A DNA stretch of 64,000 bases, from contig OZ246008.1 in assembly GCA_965230525.1 (NCBI GenBank), positions 2,790,001 to 2,854,000 of the forward strand, given 5' to 3'. How positions within the stretch are numbered: the first letter of the stretch is position 1; every line of letters begins with the position of its first letter. Positions 9,166-18,658 of the stretch are shown one piece after another. Below the pieces are notes generated by a model. It saw only the letters and a program-made list of their open reading frames with translations. It was not told where the DNA came from and made no database searches. The stretch is from GCA-002733465 sp965230525 (GTDB taxonomy: Bacteria; Pseudomonadota; Gammaproteobacteria; Enterobacterales; Kangiellaceae). Both the position numbers and the translations under genes were made by a program.

Positions 9166-10547
9166 TTAAACAATTTACCTGGGTTCAACAGGTTGTCTGG
9201 ATCGAAAGTCGTCTTTATTGCTCTCATCAATTGGATTTCGGTATTAGAGCGCGAGTATTCAAGGTAATCTTTCTTTAATAATCCAACCCCGTGTTCAGCA
9301 GAAATACTGCCTTCAAATGCCTGTAAGATCTCAAAAATTTGTGGATTAGCTTGAGCACATTGTTGTTTAAATGTATCCAGTGCCATATCGGCTGGTTTGA
9401 GAATGTTTAGGTGAAGATTGCCGTCGCCAATATGGCCAAACCAAATATTTTCAAAATCTGGATAATGAGAAGTGACAAATTCGTCTACCTTGGTCAAAAA
9501 CTCACCGACTTGCGATGGCTTGACCGCAATATCGTTTTTGTAGGGGGGATAGTGAGAAATTGATTCAGAGATCCCTTCTCGATAGACCCAAAGTTCCTCA
9601 GCTTGTTGTTGGCTTTGACTGATAATACCGTCCATTAACCACTGATTTTCTGCGGCTTGTTCAAACGCCGTTAAGGCTGCATCCATGGCTTGCTCAGAAT
9701 CGGCTTCAAATTCGATAAGCACATAAAAGTTTGCGGGGTCGGCAAATGGCGGCTTAATGTCTCGATGAGCGATCACTTTTTCCAATGCTTGCTGTGAAAA
9801 AAATTCGAATGCCAATAACGTCATACTGGCTTGAAAATGCACCAGCAGCTTTGATACATCAGCAAGCGCGTCTAAAGCAAGCAACATAACGGTAGGGTCT
9901 TGTGGTTGTTTAGTTAATGCCATTTGCGCTTCTGTGATTACCGCAAGAGTACCTTCACTGCCTACCAGCAAATGGCGCAAGTCATACCCCGTTGCATTTT
10001 TAACTAAGCCGTTGTTTAGATTAAGGATTTTTCCTTCTATAGTGACCGCTGTCAGGCCAACGACCCAGTCGCGGGTCAGTCCATATTTAAGAACTTTAAT
10101 ACCGCCTGCATTAGTCGCTATATTGCCGCCGATTTGACTGGAACCGGCGGAGGCAAAGTCAACCGGATAATATAATCCTTGTTCGAGGGCGAATTCTTGC
10201 AGTTGCTGGGTGATGACGCCTGCGCCACAGCAGACAGTTTGATCGATTGGATTAAAGTCGCTAATGTGATTCAGTCGGTCGAGGGATAAAACAATTTCGC
10301 CGTTGCTAGCAACCGCTCCGCCAGATAAACCAGTTCGTCCACCTGAGGGAACAATCGCTAACTTGTGCTGATTGGCGAGGCTTAAAACCTTTGCAACTTC
10401 TTCTGTTGAGCCTGGGCGGACAATAAATGCTGGGGCGGGCTGGTAAAGACGACTCCAATCTTGACCGTAATTAAGTTTATCGTCTTGCTCGGTTAGCAAG
10501 TATTGCTCACCAACTATCTCGGAAAACAGGGCTACAAAATCGGACAT
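9162..10547 (-). CDS. FAD-linked 2-hydroxyacid dehydrogenase (D-2-hydroxyglutarate/D-lactate dehydrogenase type)
   Basis: 461 residues with an N-terminal FAD_binding_4 domain (PSGGRTGLSGG near 68-78, NIATNAGGIKVLKYG near 142-156, GSEGTLAVITEA near 197-208) and a C-terminal FAD-oxidase domain (GHIGDGNLHLNI and SAEHGVGLLKKDYL, the latter giving metal and substrate ligands). This is the GlcD/D2HGDH/DLD group, which oxidises a D-2-hydroxyacid and passes electrons to the respiratory chain or an ETF. The exact substrate is not decided by these motifs; D-2-hydroxyglutarate is my best guess from the overall layout. It overlaps the ZIP-like gene by 4 bases and lies 141 bases after pgi on the same strand. 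Confidence 0.85.
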   Translation of the reverse strand: MSDFVALFSEIVGEQYLLTEQDDKLNYGQDWSRLYQPAPAFIVRPGSTEEVAKVLSLANQHKLAIVPSGGRTGLSGGAVASNGEIVLSLDRLNHISDFNPIDQTVCCGAGVITQQLQEFALEQGLYYPVDFASAGSSQIGGNIATNAGGIKVLKYGLTRDWVVGLTAVTIEGKILNLNNGLVKNATGYDLRHLLVGSEGTLAVITEAQMALTKQPQDPTVMLLALDALADVSKLLVHFQASMTLLAFEFFSQQALEKVIAHRDIKPPFADPANFYVLIEFEADSEQAMDAALTAFEQAAENQWLMDGIISQSQQQAEELWVYREGISESISHYPPYKNDIAVKPSQVGEFLTKVDEFVTSHYPDFENIWFGHIGDGNLHLNILKPADMALDTFKQQCAQANPQIFEILQAFEGSISAEHGVGLLKKDYLEYSRSNTEIQLMRAIKTTFDPDNLLNPGKLFK

Positions 10548-10617
10548 TTAAAACCTAGGGCTATCTCAAACGCTATAAAGCGCGCATTGTATCAGATAGC
10601 GGATATTGTACCAGAGA

Positions 10618-10643
10618 GATAATCAGCCAATCGACTGATTATC
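10618..10643. other. Inverted repeat between pgi and the FAD dehydrogenase gene
   Basis: GATAATCAG, 8 bases, CTGATTATC: perfect 9-bp arms. It sits 45 bases past the pgi stop codon and 71 bases before the next start. No T-run follows on the minus strand, so it may be a weak terminator, an RNA-stabilising hairpin or an operator. Confidence 0.4.
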
Positions 10644-10688
10644 CCAGATTAATTGGTTCTATGAAGTGAACGGTCGGATCGATGTTAA

Positions 10689-12362
10689 TTAGCTGCGTTT
10701 TCGATGGGTTAAGTAATGTGCCATTAAATTAGTGGTTGAACAATCATGTTGTTCATGGTCGCTTTGTTCGGCTTGGCCGGTTTGTTGCAACTCGCTTAAA
10801 ATCGTTTTGGCGAGTTGTTTGCCAAGCTCAACGCCCCATTGATCAAATGAATTAATATTCCATATTACCCCTTGAACGAAAATTTTGTGTTCGTAGAGCG
10901 CAATAAGTGAGCCCAAAGTACGGGGGGTAAGTTGTTGATACAAAAAGGTATTACTTGGCCGGTTCCCTTGAAATTCTTTATGTGGCAGGAGCTCACTGAT
11001 TGTTTCGGAAGAAAGTCCTTGATCGGTTAATTCCGACTCGACTTGTTGTTTGGTTTTACCTAGCATGAGAGCTTCAGTCTGCGCCAAGACGTTGGAAATC
11101 AACGCATCTTGATGTTTGGTTTCACCGCTCACTCGATTGACTGCGGCTAATACATCTATCGGCACAAGTTTAGTACCTTGATGAAGCAGCTGATAAAAGG
11201 CATGTTGCCCCGGGTTTCCTAATTCGCCAAACAAGATAGCGCCAGTGGAGTAATCCACCTCATCGCCGTCCAGTGTCACAGATTTTCCATTACTCTCCAT
11301 ATCTGCTTGTTGAAGGTAAGCTGGAAATCGGTGTAAGTGTTGATCGTAAGGTAAAACGGCATAAGATTCGGCATGATAAAAATTGTTATACCAGATTCCC
11401 AGCAGTGCCATAATCACGGGTATATTTTGTTCTAGCGGTTGCGTTTGTAAGTGCTGATCGACCTGCTCAGCTCCGGCCAAAAATTCTAAGAAATTGTCTT
11501 TTCCAATCGCAATCATGACTGAAATGCCTATGGCCGACCAAATTGAATAACGTCCTCCAACCCAGTCCCACATTTTAAAAACATTGTCATTGTGTATTCC
11601 AAACTCTTGAGTCGCTTGAAGGTTAGTAGACACTGCAATAAAGTGTTTTGCTAAGGCTTCCGTTTGGTCGACTCGTGAAAGAAACCAACCTCTCGCACTA
11701 TTGGCATTAAACATCGTTTCTTGGGTGGTAAAGGTTTTGGAACAAATAATAAACAATGTGGTTTCTGGATTTAAATTTGCAAGACAATCATCGATTTGAT
11801 CTTCATCCAGATTGGCGACAAAATGCAGATTAAGTCGCTCACTAGAAAACGGCTTTAGTGCTTCGGTGACCATTTGTGGGCCTAAATAAGAGCCTCCAAT
11901 ACCAATATTAACCACATCTCGAATCGGTTGACCCGAGTATCCTAGCCATTCATGGGTTCGTATTTTTTCACTTATCTCGCTAATTCTAGCCAGTTCCGTG
12001 GCAACTTCTTCTCGCACATTAATACCATCTAAGAGGAGAGGGCTGGTATCGCTGGAGCGTAGCGCTGAGTGCAACACAGCGCGTTGCTCGGTAATATTAA
12101 TTTTTTCACCTGAGAACTTATTTTTGATTTGCTGCGGTAAGCCACAAGCGTTCGCCAACTCGATTAGTAACTCGATGGTAGTTTGGTCAATTCTGTTCTT
12201 AGAATAATCGAATAAAAGCTGCTCGAATTGAATGGAAAAGTTTTTGAATCGATCGGGATCAAGAGCGAATTGATCGCGCATATGGGTTTTGCAAGTTTGT
12301 TGATAATGCTTTTCCAGAGCATGCCACTGCGGCATGCTCGTTAAACGAGATTGTTGGCTCAC
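10689..12362 (-). CDS. pgi: Glucose-6-phosphate isomerase
   Basis: Interconverts glucose-6-phosphate and fructose-6-phosphate in the cytoplasm. At 557 residues it has the usual bacterial length. PGI signatures are visible: VNIGIGGSYLGP (about 151-162), the ESNGKS segment (about 360) and the C-terminal FDQWGVELGK signature (about 510-519). It is the last gene of the glucose catabolism block, 57 bases after gap. With zwf/edd/eda upstream it can feed fructose-6-phosphate back into the Entner-Doudoroff route. Confidence 0.97.
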   Translation of the reverse strand: MSQQSRLTSMPQWHALEKHYQQTCKTHMRDQFALDPDRFKNFSIQFEQLLFDYSKNRIDQTTIELLIELANACGLPQQIKNKFSGEKINITEQRAVLHSALRSSDTSPLLLDGINVREEVATELARISEISEKIRTHEWLGYSGQPIRDVVNIGIGGSYLGPQMVTEALKPFSSERLNLHFVANLDEDQIDDCLANLNPETTLFIICSKTFTTQETMFNANSARGWFLSRVDQTEALAKHFIAVSTNLQATQEFGIHNDNVFKMWDWVGGRYSIWSAIGISVMIAIGKDNFLEFLAGAEQVDQHLQTQPLEQNIPVIMALLGIWYNNFYHAESYAVLPYDQHLHRFPAYLQQADMESNGKSVTLDGDEVDYSTGAILFGELGNPGQHAFYQLLHQGTKLVPIDVLAAVNRVSGETKHQDALISNVLAQTEALMLGKTKQQVESELTDQGLSSETISELLPHKEFQGNRPSNTFLYQQLTPRTLGSLIALYEHKIFVQGVIWNINSFDQWGVELGKQLAKTILSELQQTGQAEQSDHEQHDCSTTNLMAHYLTHRKRS

Positions 12363-12419
12363 GGCTTAGGCCTTCCCTAACAGCTGTATAGTTTTTGAGT
12401 CCTAATATAACAAAAGGTG

Positions 12420-13469
12420 TTAAACCGCTTTTTGCAATTGCTGTTTGGCTTCGGCAGCAATTAATGCTTTACAGGTGTCTAGCATTCGGTTCGAAAAGCC
12501 CCACTCATTGTCATACCAAGACATTATTTTAACCATATTTCCTTGAACTTTAGTTTGAGCCGCATCAAAACTAGAGGATGCCGCGTCGTGATTAAAGTCA
12601 ATTGAGACTAATGGTTCGTCGACAAACTTTAGTATACCAGCCAGCTCATTTTTTGCAGCACTTTCGATTAAACCATTCACTTCTTCGATGGAAGTTTCTT
12701 TTTTCGCTAGGAAGGTAAGGTCTACTACCGAAACATTGATGGTAGGTACACGTACCGCCATGCCATCTAATTTGCCCTGCAATTCAGGTAAAACTAACCC
12801 GACTGCTTTTGCAGCCCCGGTTTTAGTCGGGATCATAGAGTGGGTCGCTGAGCGCGCTCGGTAAATGTCGGAATGTGCGGTATCGATCAGTTTTTGATCA
12901 TTGGTGTAAGCGTGAACAGTTGTCATTAATCCTGACTCAATCCCTATGCTGTCGTTAAGCACTTTAGCAATTGGTGCAAGGCAGTTGGTGGTACAGGACG
13001 CGTTAGAGATAATATTGCAATCGCTATTGAGGACATCATGATTGACACCAAATACAACGGTGGCATCAACATCTTTTCCAGGGGCTGAGATGATTACTTT
13101 GCGAGCACCTGCCTCTAGGTGCAAACCGGCTGATTGCTTATCCTTAAAAATCCCAGTGCATTCAAACACCACATCAACCGATAATTCTTTCCATGGAAGA
13201 TTGTTGGGCTCCCGCTCACTGCAGACTCGAATTTCATCTCCCTCAACCTGCATAATATGATTTCCTGTATCGGTATCTTTATGAAGCGATACATTACGTT
13301 CAAATCGACCATGAACCGTATCGTATTTGGTTAAATGAACATTATTTTCTGCGTTGCCTAAATCATTGATGGCAACAATTTTCATATATTCACGGTTTCC
13401 ACTTTCATAGAGAGCTCTAAGAATATTTCTTCCGATCCGACCGTAGCCATTAATTGCGATATTAATCAT
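12420..13469 (-). CDS. gap: Glyceraldehyde-3-phosphate dehydrogenase (type I)
   Basis: 349 residues. An N-terminal Rossmann fold (NGYGRIGRN, residues 7-15) is followed by the catalytic segment SNASCTTNCLAP with nucleophile C159 and by TTVHAYTND with the partner H186. The HAYTND region and the GAAKAVGLVLPEL segment favour glycolytic Gap over erythrose-4-phosphate dehydrogenase (Epd), although the C-terminal SIDFNHD and WCDNEW-like context is somewhat Epd-like. It oxidises the glyceraldehyde-3-phosphate released by the KDPG aldolase encoded just upstream (101-base gap), as in other Entner-Doudoroff operons. Confidence 0.93.
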   Translation of the reverse strand: MINIAINGYGRIGRNILRALYESGNREYMKIVAINDLGNAENNVHLTKYDTVHGRFERNVSLHKDTDTGNHIMQVEGDEIRVCSEREPNNLPWKELSVDVVFECTGIFKDKQSAGLHLEAGARKVIISAPGKDVDATVVFGVNHDVLNSDCNIISNASCTTNCLAPIAKVLNDSIGIESGLMTTVHAYTNDQKLIDTAHSDIYRARSATHSMIPTKTGAAKAVGLVLPELQGKLDGMAVRVPTINVSVVDLTFLAKKETSIEEVNGLIESAAKNELAGILKFVDEPLVSIDFNHDAASSSFDAAQTKVQGNMVKIMSWYDNEWGFSNRMLDTCKALIAAEAKQQLQKAV

Positions 13470-13570
13470 GGGTTATATACCTTTTGGTCCTATGTTTATG
13501 TCTATTATTTAATTATTTAGTTGCTAGCTTAAAAATTCATTTCATCAAGTAATTAGCAGGCTTATCTCTT

Positions 13571-14194
13571 TTATAGTTGACTGGCTTGCTGTGCCAAGTC
13601 GCTAATGGCTTGCCAGTTTTTAGCAGCGATTAGTTTGTTATCTAACATCCAAGTGCCGCCCACGCAGGCCACATTATCAAGCGCTAAATACTCAGCAGCA
13701 TTAGAGAGTTTAATTCCACCAGTTGGGCAAAATTTAACTTGCGGAAGGGGACCTGAAAACGATTTGAGCATAGCCACACCACCCGCAGCGGCCGCAGGGA
13801 AAAACTTTAATGCTTGATACCCCTGTTGGATAAGGCGCATAACCTCAGAGGCTGTTGCCGCACCCGGTAGCAATGGCGCGTTATTTTGTTTTGCCGCATC
13901 CAACAGCATTGGCGTTACCCCAGGCGACACCATAAAATCAGCACCAACGGCCAACGATTGTTCCAATGTGTTTGCGTCGATTACTGTTCCGGTACCAACG
14001 ACAGCGTCAGGAATGGCTTGTTTCATCAGTTTTACTGACTCGAGTGCCGCGCTAGTTCGCAATGTAATTTCAAGCACTTTGAGTCCACCCGAAACCAGTG
14101 CCTTTGCAAGCGGAATCGCATCATCAAGATTGTCGATGACGACCACTGGAATAACTCGGGTAGAATTTAATACTTCTAAAACTGATTGACTCAA
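13571..14194 (-). CDS. eda: KDPG aldolase (2-dehydro-3-deoxy-phosphogluconate aldolase)
   Basis: 207-residue class I aldolase that splits KDPG into pyruvate and glyceraldehyde-3-phosphate. The N-terminus (VLNSTRVIPVVVIDNLDDAIPLAKAL), the GTGTVI motif and the Schiff-base lysine in ALKFFPAAAAGG match Eda proteins, including the phosphate-binding GG and the later CPTGGI segment. It lies 17 bases after pgl and is clearly co-transcribed with it. Confidence 0.97.
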   Translation of the reverse strand: MSQSVLEVLNSTRVIPVVVIDNLDDAIPLAKALVSGGLKVLEITLRTSAALESVKLMKQAIPDAVVGTGTVIDANTLEQSLAVGADFMVSPGVTPMLLDAAKQNNAPLLPGAATASEVMRLIQQGYQALKFFPAAAAGGVAMLKSFSGPLPQVKFCPTGGIKLSNAAEYLALDNVACVGGTWMLDNKLIAAKNWQAISDLAQQASQL

Positions 14195-14211
14195 TGTTTA
14201 ATACCTTTGAT

Positions 14212-14934
14212 TTATTCGCACCAGTGAATTTCGACGGGTACGTTGGTTTGATTTAGAATTTGAGAAATAGGATAGGCAAGCGGATCGGTATTTGACATCG
14301 CTTGCTCGACCACATCAATTTTCGATTGGCCAATCATCAATAACAAGATTAATTCACTATTTAAAATGCCCGCATAGGTCAAACTCATTCGTTCTGGAAA
14401 ATCGCCTGCTACTTCACATCCGGTGGCATCTACCGCCATGCACACTTGCTGCTCAGAAGCGTTAAGCGCGTTTTGGATAATATCGGCTTTTGGAAAGAGT
14501 GAGGCTATGTGACCATCGAGCCCCATTCCAAGCATGGTTAAGCTAAAAGGTGTCGGCATCGTGTGGTAATCAATGCAGCATTGTTGTGCACCCGCTTCAG
14601 CAGTGATGCTTTGATTCTTCATCGGTACATAGCGGGCATTTTTAGCTTGGTTAATTAACAAGGTTTTTTCGGTTAATCCTTGGTTGCTTGAAGGGTGGTC
14701 GGCATCCACCCAGCGCTCGTCAGATTGCGCGATATAAACATTTCGCCAATCCAGTTCAGATTTTGATAATTGCTCAAAAACAGGGCCCGGTGTTGTACCG
14801 CCAGGAATGATAAAGCTTGCTTGATTGTTGCGATCAAGTGCAGACTTTAGTTGTTGATGGCAGCGTGCCGCTGTTTCACTAAAAAGTGTGGTTTTATCGC
14901 GGTATTGATAAATTTTTGGTTTAGCATTTGTCAT
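14212..14934 (-). CDS. pgl: 6-phosphogluconolactonase (DevB/SOL type)
   Basis: 240 residues. It hydrolyses 6-phosphogluconolactone to 6-phosphogluconate, the step between Zwf and Edd. The characteristic PGGTTPGPVFEQLS (phosphate-binding), QSDERWVDADHPSSNQ and LGMGLDGHIASLFP segments are all present, the last holding the catalytic GxDGHxASxFP core. It lies between zwf (111-base gap) and eda (17-base gap). Confidence 0.96.
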   Translation of the reverse strand: MTNAKPKIYQYRDKTTLFSETAARCHQQLKSALDRNNQASFIIPGGTTPGPVFEQLSKSELDWRNVYIAQSDERWVDADHPSSNQGLTEKTLLINQAKNARYVPMKNQSITAEAGAQQCCIDYHTMPTPFSLTMLGMGLDGHIASLFPKADIIQNALNASEQQVCMAVDATGCEVAGDFPERMSLTYAGILNSELILLLMIGQSKIDVVEQAMSNTDPLAYPISQILNQTNVPVEIHWCE

Positions 14935-15045
14935 AATAAAACTTAAAACTGATTGCCTGTTTTTGGTTGTTTATCTACTGATGTTTTTTAACAAATTTAT
15001 TTAGTGTCTATAAAACAATTTACGGTTAAATCACCAGCGTTTTGA

Positions 15046-16521
15046 TTAAGCCTCAATATCAATCCACTCGCGTTTATCTTTGCGTAAAAGGTCTTCGGAT
15101 TCCGAGGGACCCCAAGTGCCAGCACGATATAAATAAGGGACTACATTATGGTCTTTCCAGTATTCAATAATCGGGTCTACCCAATGCCACGCAGCACTGC
15201 CTTCATCGCGATGAATAAATAAAGACGCATTGCCCGCAATTGCATCAAGCAACAGTCTTTTATAGCCAAAGCTTTTGAATCCTTTTGAAGACTCGGTAAA
15301 GTTAAGATCTAATTTAACTGGCTTTAATATAGTTTTTAGCTGAGTCATGTCTTTTGCCATTAGTAACAATTGCATGCGTTCTTCAGGCTGTAGTTGGATG
15401 ATTAAACGGTTGGGCACGAGCTTTCCAGCTTCGTCATCAAACGCATTGTGTGAAACGTCTTTAAACTGAATGACTATTTCCGCACTACGACGTTTTAAGC
15501 GTTTGCCTGTTCGAATATAAAAGGGCACATTAGCCCAGCGCCAGTTATCGATATTGGCACGGATTGCCACAAAGGTTTCGGTTTGACTATGCCCACAACC
15601 GAGCTCTTCTAAATAGCCAGGCTCAAGCTTGTCATCAATGTTCCCGGCAACGTATTGGCCTCTTACGGTATAACGATTCACCGCATCGCCAGTGATAGGA
15701 CGCAAGGCTTGTAATACCTTAATTTTTTCTGTCCGAATATTATGTGCTCCCATTTTATTGGGCGACTCCATGGCGACTAAACCTAAGAGTTGAAGCAAAT
15801 GATTTTGCACCATATCTCGCATCGCACCGGCACCATCATAAAAACCACCACGGCCTTCAAGTCCTACTTTTTCATTGATGCTAATTTGAATATGATCGAT
15901 TGACTTAGAATCCCAAAATTGTTCGAATAGACTGTTACTAAATCTTAGCGCAAGTAAATTTTGTACAGTTTCCTTACCAAGGTAATGATCAATTCGATAG
16001 ATTTGTTCTTCTTTAAAATGTTGCGCGATCTTTTTATTGATGGCCTCGGCTGATTGTTGGTCATAGCCAATTGGTTTTTCAACCACAACGCGTGAGTCTT
16101 GAGTTACTAAACCAGCGTTATCGATGTTTTCGCAACAGTCACCATAAATGCTAGGGATTATCGCAAGATAAAAAATTCTTGGAATATCATCGCGACCTTC
16201 AAAAAGTTGCTTAAGCGCATTCCAACCTTTAGTTTGGTCGGCAACATCAACCAGAACTGGCACCAGATATTTTTGAAACTCTGAAAATTGTTTATCATTA
16301 TATTCGTTCTTCAACATGAAGTTCTTAAACGCAGACTTAACTGTATTTACTGTATTTTCAAAGTCTTTTTGTTTTCGTGAGCTTATTAAAATTCGTGAAC
16401 CTTTTGGTACTTCTTCTTCCATAAATGCACGAAACATAGACGGTAGTAGCTTACGCAAAGAGAGATCGCCAGTACCACCAAAAATAATAAGATCGAAAGG
16501 TTTGTCTAATACTTTATCCAA
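15046..16521 (-). CDS. zwf: Glucose-6-phosphate 1-dehydrogenase
   Basis: 491 residues, standard length. The N-terminal nucleotide-binding motif (IFGGTGDLSLRKLLPS, about 14-29) and the active-site signature RIDHYLGKE (about 176-184) are intact, as are the VVEKPIG and YIRTGKRL segments. It oxidises glucose-6-phosphate, feeding pgl and edd encoded on either side. It begins 91 bases after the edd stop codon, and a separate promoter in that AT-rich gap cannot be ruled out. Confidence 0.97.
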   Translation of the reverse strand: MDKVLDKPFDLIIFGGTGDLSLRKLLPSMFRAFMEEEVPKGSRILISSRKQKDFENTVNTVKSAFKNFMLKNEYNDKQFSEFQKYLVPVLVDVADQTKGWNALKQLFEGRDDIPRIFYLAIIPSIYGDCCENIDNAGLVTQDSRVVVEKPIGYDQQSAEAINKKIAQHFKEEQIYRIDHYLGKETVQNLLALRFSNSLFEQFWDSKSIDHIQISINEKVGLEGRGGFYDGAGAMRDMVQNHLLQLLGLVAMESPNKMGAHNIRTEKIKVLQALRPITGDAVNRYTVRGQYVAGNIDDKLEPGYLEELGCGHSQTETFVAIRANIDNWRWANVPFYIRTGKRLKRRSAEIVIQFKDVSHNAFDDEAGKLVPNRLIIQLQPEERMQLLLMAKDMTQLKTILKPVKLDLNFTESSKGFKSFGYKRLLLDAIAGNASLFIHRDEGSAAWHWVDPIIEYWKDHNVVPYLYRAGTWGPSESEDLLRKDKREWIDIEA

Positions 16522-16612
16522 AATAATTTCTCGTTTAAATTTTTCGCATTTAAATTCGTTGTCATAAAAATTGACTAATCAGTCAGACTCGTTGGTAAGC
16601 TCTACTTGCTCG

Positions 16613-18481
16613 CTAAATTCCAAAACTTGTGGCACCTTGTTCGGCATCGGTGACACACGCCCTAAATTGACTAAAGAGTTCTCTGCCCATACCAATTTGA
16701 TCTTTCTGCGATGGTTTGTTCGCAATTTCGCGTGAATTAAATTCACTAGAGTCAACTAACACTTCTAACTTGCCAGAAACCGCATCCAGCTTTATACGAT
16801 CGCCGTCACGTATTCTGGCAATATTGCCACCTGCGAGCGCTTCAGGGACTAAGTGAATTGCGGCGGGTATTTTCCCAGAGGCGCCAGACATTCGACCATC
16901 GGTTATTAGTGCAACCCGATAACCTGCGGACTGCAAAGAGCCTAATATTGGGGTCAGTTTATGAAGTTCAGGCATTCCGTTAGAGCGGGGGCCTTGGAAG
17001 CGAATCACAGCGACAAAGTCTTTATTTAAATTACCTTTTTCAAATTCTTTCACTAAATCATTTTGCTCATCAAAAACAACTGCCTCTGCTTCAACGATTA
17101 AATTGTCTTCTGACACGGCTGATACTTTAATCACGCTTCGCCCAATATTGCCGGTAAGTAATTGCAACCCACCGTGACTACTAAAAGCTTTGCTGACTGG
17201 CGCAAGCACGCTTTCATCGAGAGATTTTTCGAGCGATGGTTGCCACTCAACCTTATATTCTGACTGGTCGGTTTGACTTTCTTGTCTAAAAATTTCCGAC
17301 TGATCATTTTTAACTAAGCGTGGTTCCAAAAAGTAGCGCTCTAAGCCCTCTCCAGCGACTGTTTTCACATCTTGATGAAGTAAACCCGCAAGACTCAGCT
17401 CTCTCATTAAAAATGTCATGCCGCCAGCTGCTTGGAAGTGGTTTATATCAGCGCTGCCATTCGGATAGATTCTGCAAAGCAGAGGCACAGCCGCAGAAAG
17501 GTCAGACATATCTTGCCAGTCAATAATAATTCCTGCTGCTTTTGCAATTGCAATAATGTGAATCGCATGGTTAGTCGAGCCGCCGGTCGCTAATAATCCG
17601 ACTAAGCCATTAACAATCGCTTTTTCGGTGACAATTTCGCCGATTGGCAATTTGTCATTTGGTTGGTTTAGATTGTTGATTAGCTGTTCGACAGCACTTA
17701 CCGACAGTGCATCTCTGAGCTGCGTATTGGGCGGTATAAATGAGCTGCCTGGCAGTTGTAACCCCATGATTTCCATCAGCATTTGGTTGGAATTTGCGGT
17801 TCCGTAGAAAGTACAGGTGCCAGGACCGTGATAAGAAGCACTTTCAGAAGCCAAGAGTTCTTCTCTACCGGCTTTACCCTCGGCATAGGCTTGTCTTACC
17901 TTAGCCTTAGCATCGTTGCTTTGGCCAGTTGTCATTGGGCCGGCAGGCATAAACAAAGTCGGTAGGTGGCCAAAGCTGAGTGCGCCAATCAATAGGCCTG
18001 GAACGATTTTGTCACAGACTCCAAGGCAGACCACACCATCAAACATATCATGAGACAGTGACACCGATGTCGCCATTGCGATTAAATCACGACTAAACAA
18101 AGATAGTTCCATTCCATCTTGCCCTTGCGTAACGCCATCACACATTGCCGGTACACCACCGGCAAACTGGGCGGTAACTCCATGTCTTCGCGCCGTTTGT
18201 TTTATTAATTCTGGATATTCGAAATAGGGCTGATGGGCTGAAAGCATGTCATTGTAGGCACTCACAATGCCAATGTTAGGCGCTTTTTCTTTTGCCAATA
18301 ACGCTTTGTCTTCTGCGCCGCAGGCAGCCATACCGTGGGCTAGATTGCCGCAGCTCAAAGTGGCACGCTTTGGTCCTTGTCCTTTTGCAGCATTAATTTT
18401 CGCTAAATAAGCTGAGCGAGTAGGTTGACTGCGCTCAATAATTCGTTGGGTTATTTGCGCGATTGAGTTAGCTAATTTCAT
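16613..18481 (-). CDS. edd: Phosphogluconate dehydratase
   Basis: 622 residues. Iron-sulfur dehydratase of the IlvD/Edd family converting 6-phosphogluconate to KDPG. Expected cysteine-bearing segments are visible (AMCDGVTQGQDGMELS; VCLGVCDKIVPG; GTCTFYGTANSNQM), as is the C-terminal TDGRMSGASGKIPAAIH signature. First enzyme gene of the block after the LacI regulator; the 177-base gap upstream contains a perfect 16-bp palindromic operator at 18581-18596, so it probably has its own regulated promoter. Confidence 0.97.
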   Translation of the reverse strand: MKLANSIAQITQRIIERSQPTRSAYLAKINAAKGQGPKRATLSCGNLAHGMAACGAEDKALLAKEKAPNIGIVSAYNDMLSAHQPYFEYPELIKQTARRHGVTAQFAGGVPAMCDGVTQGQDGMELSLFSRDLIAMATSVSLSHDMFDGVVCLGVCDKIVPGLLIGALSFGHLPTLFMPAGPMTTGQSNDAKAKVRQAYAEGKAGREELLASESASYHGPGTCTFYGTANSNQMLMEIMGLQLPGSSFIPPNTQLRDALSVSAVEQLINNLNQPNDKLPIGEIVTEKAIVNGLVGLLATGGSTNHAIHIIAIAKAAGIIIDWQDMSDLSAAVPLLCRIYPNGSADINHFQAAGGMTFLMRELSLAGLLHQDVKTVAGEGLERYFLEPRLVKNDQSEIFRQESQTDQSEYKVEWQPSLEKSLDESVLAPVSKAFSSHGGLQLLTGNIGRSVIKVSAVSEDNLIVEAEAVVFDEQNDLVKEFEKGNLNKDFVAVIRFQGPRSNGMPELHKLTPILGSLQSAGYRVALITDGRMSGASGKIPAAIHLVPEALAGGNIARIRDGDRIKLDAVSGKLEVLVDSSEFNSREIANKPSQKDQIGMGRELFSQFRACVTDAEQGATSFGI

Positions 18482-18580
18482 TCAGTTTCCTAGCAGAGAT
18501 TGTCGACCGCATGAGAGCGCTTTTCTATTTTTGCACCAGAAACAACGTCGGCCAATTTAATAGTGTTATTTACTCATATA

Positions 18581-18596
18581 TTGACACCGGTGTCAA
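18581..18596. promoter_or_regulatory. LacI-family operator in front of edd
   Basis: Perfect 16-bp palindrome TTGACACCGGTGTCAA with the central CpG typical of LacI-family sites. It lies about 100 bases upstream of the edd start, in the gap after the lacI-type gene. Its first half doubles as a possible -35 TTGACA on the plus strand and, read in reverse, also on the minus strand. A near-identical site lies at 20734-20751 upstream of glk. Confidence 0.85.
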
Positions 18597-18658
18597 CGCG
18601 CTGAGTCACAATTCAACTCATTCGATGGGCTAGCAGTTAAGGGGTAGCGTTTAATCAG

